A stretch of DNA of 64,000 nt from Lachnospiraceae bacterium (GTDB lineage Bacteria; Bacillota; Clostridia; Lachnospirales; Lachnospiraceae). How positions within the stretch are numbered: the stretch's first letter is position 1; every line of letters begins with the position of its first letter. Where the stretch lies: the NCBI GenBank assembly GCA_017619615.1, contig JAFZRY010000032.1, forward strand, positions 42,951 to 106,950, in the 5' to 3' direction. Under the pieces are notes generated by a model. That model saw nothing but the letters and a program-made list of their open reading frames with translations. It did no database searches and was not told the DNA's origin. Of this stretch, positions 54,801-63,800 are shown piece by piece. The position numbers were made by a program, and so were the translations under genes.

Positions 54801-57800
54801 TACGAAATGGCCTATCCGGAAAGCAGACCTCGTGTCTTCACCGTGACCAAGGCCACCGCGCACATCCACCTGTACAACCCGAAGAAGGTCTCTCTGGAGA
54901 TCGTCAAAGAGGATATGGACGGCAACGCGCTGGAAGGCGTGGCGTTCGTCCTGACCCCTACCGAAGGCGATCCGCTGAACGCGGTCGAAAACGCCGGCGT
55001 GTACACTTTCTATAATATCCCGACCGGCACCTACGTCCTGTCCGAAACGAAGGCGGGCTACTCCTCCGCATATCTGGAGATGTACCTGAACACGCTTTCC
55101 TCCGGCCTTGGCAGCCTGGCGACGACCGGCGCCCTGATCGGCTATGAATGGAACTATCCGACCGGCGGCGAGGAGACCGACGACAGAGATGTGTCCATCT
55201 CGGAGATCTACCCGCTGACGGATGCGACTCTGGAACTGACCATCAAGAACCCGAAACTGGTCAACGTCAATCTGACCAAGATCAAGGAAGGCAATCCTGA
55301 CACCAAGATCAAGGGTGTCGGCTTCAACGTGTACTACAAGCCTTTCCCGGTGCTCAGCGGCGACGTGACCATGAGCATTCCGGAAGCTGCCTTCACCACC
55401 AGCGTCAGAGGCGCTCAGACGCAGATGGAAAATGACGGCTGGACCGTCGTGGGCGGCACTACCGGTTCTCAGAACAACGCGAAGAGATGGAACACCGGCA
55501 ACAACGGCGTCCTGTCCTTCACCAACCAGGAACCCGGCGTTTACGTCTTCCTTGAAACGGATGCCACTACGGAATACAGCATCATCAAGGATATTGACAA
55601 CAGGCACATCTTCTATGTGGCTGTCGTGACCGGCGGTCTGGATGTCAATGTGAACTTTACGCCTACCTCCGCCACGATCAAGGATTACTCGACCGGCGGC
55701 AACAAGACCATCACCACCTACTTCGAGGCGGCGGACGACGTCACCGCGAACTTCACGGTGGAGAACCGCCCGAAGGTCAAGATCCAGGCCACCAAGATCG
55801 TGGATGCGCACGAACTGACGCTCAGCAACTCCGACGACTGGGCCGTGATCCTGAACCTGTGGAGCGATCCTTCCCACGTGGATGATCCTGAGCAGAAACC
55901 GTACGCTCTCGTTAAACTGACCAAGACCAGAAAAGCCAACGACGCCACCAACTACCCCGGCCCCGGCCCTCTTGATTTCAAGACCAGCCTCTCGGCCAAT
56001 GCCGGCGCCCGCTGGTTCGCGGTCGGCGACACCTACTATCTGCAGGAAGTCATCGTGACGCCGGAAGGCCACATGATGATCCAGAAGGTCAAGCTGAACG
56101 GCCAAGAGCTGACGGCGAACGAAGACGGCTTATACGAGATCACCATCGCCGGCGACCAGACGATGTCTCTCGAGATCACCAACGACTGGCTGTACGGCCG
56201 CGTCATCTTCACGAAGTACGATGCGGATCAGCCTACGACGCTGCTGACCGGCGCTGCCTTCGAAGTCCGTTACCTGAAGGACGGCGAGTGGGTCAAGGTC
56301 CCGGATTCCACCGTAGTGGAAAGCCCGACCCTGCCCGGCACTTATGTGGCCGACTTCCCGCTGGTCAGCCCGGAAGCCACCGAATACCGCATCTTCGAAA
56401 CGGATCCGCCGGAAGGCTTCCTGCCGAATCCGAACCTGTACGTCTCCTCGACTCTGTCCAAGGATCACAACCTGGATGAGACCGGCCTGAGCATGCCGAA
56501 CAGCAAGGGTAACTGGATCACCATTACCAAGTACGGCAACGTCCATGACGCGACCGGCAAGCAGTGGACGGTCGAAGACGGCAAGGTCGAATTCGATCTG
56601 TACATGCTGGTTGACGGCGTGTGGACCTGGCAGGAGTCGAAGGCCGTCGCCAACGGCGGTATCGTCCAGTTCCTGACCATCCCCGGTGAGATCTACGCCG
56701 TCAAGGAAGGTTACTTCGACATCAACTACTACAACGGTCTGGAAAGCATCTGGCTCGGCGATACCGAACTGTTTCCGATCACCGTGACGGACGACAGCGG
56801 AAATAAAGTCGCAATCTACGTACTGGGCGAAAGCACCGGCGCCGTGTCGCTGAATGCCTACAACATCCCGTATATCAGACTGAGGATCGAAAAGGCTGAT
56901 ATCGGTAAGTACCAGGGCGAAGAAGAGAACAACAGAGTCCAGGCGTTCATGTCCTATTCCATCTATGAAGTAACGGAAGAAGACGATCTGCCTCTGGAGC
57001 CTACCCGCGCCCAGGTGGAAGAATTCATTGCTACTCATGAATCGCTGATCGACGGCACCACGGAAGATTATGATCCGGATATCCTGGCCAACGGTACCTA
57101 CTCGTATTGGGAGTCGAGCGATCCCGCGAAGCGCTGGAATCCTGACAAGACCTACCTGCTGGTCGAGACCGACATCGGCGCGAACGGCGACGGCGACTAC
57201 GATACGCTGCGCAAGGACGATCCTCGCGTGAAGTGGTATGACGTGATCGTACCGGAACCCGATCCGAATCCGGACAACAACCTCTTCTACAGACTGGAGA
57301 ACATCTACGGCAATGCCAAGGTGACTCTGGAAAAGACGGTCGTCAACGGTGCGGACGGCGATACCGACAATGACGTCCGCGACGGCGCGGTCGAGAGCCT
57401 GATGAAGGGCCCCCGGAAACTGATCTACACGATCACTCCGACCGTCACCGGCAAGAACCAGATGCTTGACAACTTCATCCTGGAGGAGAAGGGCCTGACC
57501 TTTACGCCTTCCTCGATCGCGATGAACTACAGCTTCACCAAGCTCGTCATCGGTCATGCTTCTCACCACATCGATCCCGACCTGCTCGGCATCAGCGACG
57601 CCACGATCTCCGCGAAGGTATTCTTCTACGATGATCCGGCTGACGACGCGCAACCGATCAGCACGAAGGAGATCGCTGATATCAGCGAGGATGTGACGAT
57701 CACGGATATCCCTACTGCGGCCAGGTACTTCAAGGTCCTGTACTACAGCCAGGATGTGATCGACCGCACGGCCGAAGGCACCGGATTTGACAACCGGTAC

Positions 57801-60800
57801 AGCCTCGGCGAAGAATTCAGAGTATGGCCTACGACGGTTTATGTCACGGTCGCCAAGCAGGCGAACGGCACGTACGGCGCCGGTGTCGATCCGGTCACTG
57901 AGATCCGGAACGACGTCAGCGCTACGCTGGGCTATCCGAAGTGGGCGAGCGACGGCTCCGGCACCTCCCCGGCGGGCAATACCGCTGTTGCCGACGAAGA
58001 GATCGTCGTGAACCCGATCGAACGGCCTAAGCTGCAGGTCATCAAGAAAGTGCAGCCTACGGTCGTCAACTTCGGCACCGAAGGTGTGGCCCATGTCGTT
58101 TACAGGATCGAGATCACCAACAAAGAGGGCGGTGTCGACTTTGTCAACCCGGTCGTCACGGATATCCTTCCTACGGCTGTCTACTATGAGAATGTGACCA
58201 TCGGCACCGGCTCGGCCGGCGAAGTGTTCACCATGGAGACCGACCCTGTCGTGACGGAAGGCGAACCCAGCGTGGTCACGATCGACGGACAGGAAGTCAG
58301 CGAAGCGGAGACCGCCGTGACCTTCTACCTGACCGGCACGCTGAAGAGCGGTTCGACAGTCGTCCTGCTCATCACCGCTAAGGTATTGCTGGCGGCAACT
58401 TACTTCGCCGGCTCCGAGTTCCAGAACGACGTTTACCTGTCGTCCAATGACCCGAATCATTACTACACTACGGATAACCCTTACGGCTGCACCTTCACGG
58501 ACTACGGCGGGAACAACGGCAAGACGCTTGCTGAAGAAGCGGCAAGACGCGGCGGCACAGCTCCCAGCCGTGAGGCGGCCCTGGATGAAGACCTGGGCGA
58601 TCTGGCCACGATGCATTACCCTGCGATCAGCGCTTCGGCCTTTGTGACGGTCGGCAACATGACCTCCGTCACGCTGTCCAAGGCTGTTCAGGGCGATAAG
58701 GATGCCGGCTTCCATGAGACCGGCGTCGGCACGGCCAGCCGCTCCAACGACCACACCGGCAAGATCGGTTCGGTCGAATGGCGTCTCGCCGTCACCAACG
58801 GTTATACGCAGAAGGACTACATCAACAAGCTTGTCCTCGGCGACGTGATCCCGAAGGAAGACGACCTGCTTGAGTCCGCGTGGACCAACAACATGGTTGC
58901 CGTTACCAGCGCGCTCAACAACATGGTCCCTGTTGACGACTACGTCGTGTACTACTACACCGGCGCGCAGCCGTCCGCGTTTGCGGCGATGACGGAAGCC
59001 ATCCACGATGTGACCCTGCTGATCCCGGCGAACGGCTGGTATCCTGCCTCGAGCTTTGCTCCGGCGCCTGAACCGGCCGATCCGGATCCGTACTTCGATG
59101 ACGACAACGAAGCGTGGAATGCGCTGAAGTCCGTCACCGCGTTCGTCGTAGTGTTCGGCGATGACGTCCATCTGGAAAAGAATACGACGCTCCTCCTGAC
59201 CTACACGACCTACGTAGTCAACATCCGCGATGACGATGTCTTCAACGATGAGTACGCGTTCACGAACGCCAACAACGAATTCTATATCACCTTCGACTAC
59301 TACGGCATGAACGACGCGGCCTCCAACCCCGTCTCCGTCACGCTGATGGACAAGCTCGTAGATGTGGAAGGCGACGTCTGGATCGATGAAGACCAGCTTG
59401 GTGTTCAGACTCATTACCGCGACCGTCAGAATTACCTGGATTACCTGATCATCCAGGAACTGGCCGACAGCATCAGCTTTATCGCGCAGGATAACCGCAC
59501 CGGCGACGGCGTCCACCCGACGTTCATGAACGATACCGGCGACCAGGTGGCCCTGGAGGATATCCGCAACGAGTCGATCAAGCACTTCAGATTCGAAGAA
59601 CTGAGCCCTGCCAAGGTCCAGCTGGCTGCCAGCCTGTACCATGAAGACGCAAACGGTCACATGGTGCTGAACCCTCTGGCCCTGAAGGGTCTGGATGCTT
59701 ACAACTACTACCTGAGAGCAACGGTGGAAGACAGCTCGGACGACAACATCCTGTCGGAGATCTTCAAACTCTCGCCGCTTGGTGAAGAGCACTACATGTC
59801 GGATGAGGTCACGGGCGAAGACTTCTATACGGACAACGGTCACGCGAAGGACAACAACTTCTACGATCCGTCCACCAGAGCCATGGTCAAGACTTACGAG
59901 ACCTCGCCGTTCTTCCTGCCTTACTCGCTGCTGACCGACCAGTCCAAGGATATCGGCTTCATGATGTTCCGCGAACTGGAGATCAAGAAGGTGGCCGCGG
60001 ATGATACCGAGACCGTCGTGGAAGGCGCGGAATTCCAGGTATTCGGCCCGTTCAACGAGAACAAGGGCACTTCGGCGAGCGGCAGCGCTCTGCTGTTCAA
60101 CCTGGGCGATGACGGCGTTTACAGACTGGTCAAGGAAACCGAAGACGGCTACATCCTGCTGAAGGAGGAAACTCCTGTTGAGACCACGACGGATAAGCTG
60201 TACACCGATGAAAACGGTCTGATCAAGATCGCAGGCCTGAACTGGTGGAAAGAATACGTCATCCAGGAAACGAACCATGCCGAAGGCTATGACCTCGGCA
60301 GCCTGGTCGCGACCGCGAACAACGAAAGCACGATGATCGCTCCTGTGGAAGGCAGCGACGACAGCTTCACGCTGAAGATCCCGGGCACCACCAAGATGAC
60401 GCCGGCGGATCAGGTCGTGGTCAAGAACCTCCGCAGCGTCAAGGTACAGCTGAGCGTGGAGAAAGTCCTCGAGACGCTGTCCACGAAGACCTACAGCTTC
60501 TTCTTCAACTACAAGCTCGTCTCGGTCACTCCGACCACCACGGCGGAACTGAACGAAGACCTGATGGCACTGGATCCGATCAACGACGAACCGCTCGAGA
60601 TCGTGGTCACGGGCGAAGCCGACGGCTCCGCATTCGCGGTGGGCAGCTTCGACGAGATCACCCTCTACGGCGAAGGGACCTACGTATTCGAGATCACCGA
60701 GCTGACGGATGAGAACTTCCCCGGCGAGTTCGACGAACTCCTGGTGAAGACCGCGACCGTCACGGTCGTCTGGGACGAAGACGAACAGAAGCTCGTTGTG

Positions 60801-63800
60801 GACGATATCGTTTACAGCGAACCCGACACGATCGAAGGCCTGGACTACGAGAAATTTACCAATAAGTACGAAGCGGAAGGCGAATGGACGCCCGAAGCCA
60901 AGAAGAAACTGGTCGGCCGTCCGATCGTTGAAGGCGAATTCACCTTCACGGTGAAAGAAGACGGTACGACCGTAGCGACCGGTGTTGTGGACGGCGAAGG
61001 CAATGTGGTCTTCACGACGATCGAGTACCCTGACCTGTCCTACGTCGGAACTCACACCTACGTGATCTCCGAAGATGAAGGCAGCGCGCCCGGTGTCACC
61101 TACACCGATGAGACCATCACGGTCACCGTCGTTGTGGACGACGTCTGGGATGAGACCGAACAGAAGTACATTCTGAAGGCTACCAGCGTAACCTACGAAC
61201 CTTCCGACAAGACCTTCATCAACACCTTCGACGCCAAGGGCGAATTCACGCCCATCGCCTTCAAGGTCCTGAACGGCCGCGACTTCAACGAAAACGAAGT
61301 CTTCACCCTGACCCTGACGGACGAAGAAGGCACTGTGGTGGCGACCGGTACGGTCAGCGGCGGCTCCAACGGCACGCCCGCGCAGTTCACCTTCAACCCT
61401 GAGAAGCTGACCTATACGCAGCTTGACCTCGGCCCGAACTACTCGCCGAAGACCTACACCTACACCCTCACCGAGACCAAGGGCGAAGCCGGCGGCGTGA
61501 CCTACAGCGAAGTAGAGTACACGGTCCACGTGACCATCTCGCTGCATCAGAACGAAGACGGCACCTACAGCGACATCCTCGATGTGGAAGACGACATGCC
61601 GGAAGACGGCTACTACTTCACCAACACCTATGAGACCATCCCTGCGGCCCTGACGCCGGAGGCGAAGAAGTCCATGGAAGGTGAACCGATTCCGGAACCC
61701 ATGACCTTCGACTTCGTGATGACGCTGAAGTCCCAGAAGGACGAGGAAGGCAACAACATCACCGACGCGGCCTACCTGACCAACGATCCCGATACCTTCA
61801 TCAAGGTCGGCGACAACTGGACCAAGTCGGTCACGATCCCGAAGAACGGCACCACCGGTTCCGTCAGCTTCGACGAGATCACCTACGCCAAGACCGGCAC
61901 CTACGTCTTCGAGATCGTTGAGACCCCGGGCACCAACACCCATATCGACTACGATCCGGCCGTCTGGACCTACACCGTTGTGGTCACGGACGACAAGGAC
62001 GGCAACCTGGTGGCGGTGGACGATTACAGGCTGAACGGCGGCTCCGCGCAGTCCGGCCCGGCTGAATTCGTCAACACCTACACGCCTACTCCTACCACGG
62101 AGAAGGTCAAGGTCCAGAAGATCCTGACCGGCCACCCGCTGTACGATGCCGAGCACACCGTGTTTACCTTCCACCTGAGCTTCCTGCAGGCGAACGTCTC
62201 CAACGGTTACATCCTGCCGGAGAACACGACTGTGGAGATCCTGGGCTCCGACGCGGAAGCCGGCAATGCGGACTCGATCAAGTGGTTCGACCCGATCACC
62301 TTCACCAAGGCTGGCATCTACCAGTTCCTGATCGAGGAGGAGCAGGGCGACAATCCGAAGATCACCTATGACCCTCAGAAGTGGGTCGTGACCATCACCG
62401 TCACCGACATGCTGGGCAACCTGGCGGTCACCGCGGGTCCTTCCTACAAGAACCAGGCGACCTCCGACCAGGCTGACTGGGCGATCTTCACCAACAACTA
62501 CAATCCGGATGACACCTACCTGCAGCCTCAGGTGGACAAGGAACTGATCCAGGCGTTCGGCCCGACGGTGGAAGATAAGGAATTCACCTTCAAACTGACG
62601 CCGGATCCGAACAACCCTGTCGATGATGAAGGCAATCCGGGCGCGATCATTCCTGCGGGCGGCGACGTCACCACGCTGACGATCCCGGCCGGCAGCACCG
62701 CGCACCACATCGCCCTGTTCGGCCAGATCCGCTTCACGGTGGCCGGCACCTACATCTTCACCATCACTGAGGATGAAGGCACTGACGCCCACATCGGCTA
62801 TGACCCGGCTGAATGGACGCTGACCGTCGTGATCGTGGACAATGACGGCGAACTCGAAGTTGACACCGACAACACGGGCTACGACAAGGGCTCGGGCAGC
62901 AACTCCGAGAGCGCGATGATCGAGAACAACTACGTTCCCGAACCGACCTACCTGCAGCCCGGCCTGGACAAGACCGTCACCAACGAGTACGGCCCGACCG
63001 TTGAGGATAAGATCTTCAACTTCAAGCTGACGCTGAAGTCTCAGAAGAACGCGGCCGGTGAAGACATGGAAGGCGGCGTGAACATCCCGGACGGCGGCGA
63101 CAAGGCCACCCTGTTCATCCCGGCGGGCGCCACCAATGCGACCACGCACTTCGGCATCCTCGAGTTCGTAAAGGCCGGCACCTTCGTATTCGAAGTCACT
63201 GAGGACAAGGAAGACGAAGAAGGCATCACCTACGACGAAACCGTGTGGACGCTGACGGTCGTCATCGTCGACAACGACGGTGTCCTGGCCGTGGAGAGCG
63301 CGGACTACAGCGACGGCGACCACGCCGATCCTGAGATGGCGCACTTCACCAACCCGTACAAGCCTGAACCGACCCACTACCAGCCGAAGGTCACCAAGGT
63401 CATCACCATCGACTACGGCCCGACCGTCCGCGAGAAGATCTTCAACTTCGAACTGACGCTCCTGACCCAGGTCAATGCGGCCGGCGAGACCATCACCGGC
63501 GGCGTGATCATCCCGGACGGCGGCGACAAGGCCACGGTCACCATCCCGGCGGGCGGCACCACCGACATCGCCCTGTTCGGCAACCTCGAATTCGTCAAGG
63601 CCGGTACCTACACCTTCAAGATCGTGGAAACCGCGGAGAATGAAGAAGGTATCACCTACGACGCGGCCGAGTGGACGCTGACCGTCGTGATCCGCGACAC
63701 CGACGGTGTCCTGGTCGTCGAAAGCTACGCGTACGAGAAGGACGGCGAGATCGTCGACCACTCCGAAGCCACGTTCGATGAGGACGGCAAGCTGGTCGAG

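Noticed and set aside
56130-63761. Very long open frame on the minus strand (about 2540 codons), with others at 52029-56105, 50436-52004 and 48852-50369
   Set aside because: All are antisense to the giant adhesin gene, have no recognisable domains and read as low-complexity Val/Asp/Arg/Gly-rich protein. The plus frame has a signal peptide, ribosome binding site and family domains; antisense openness follows from its biased codon use.
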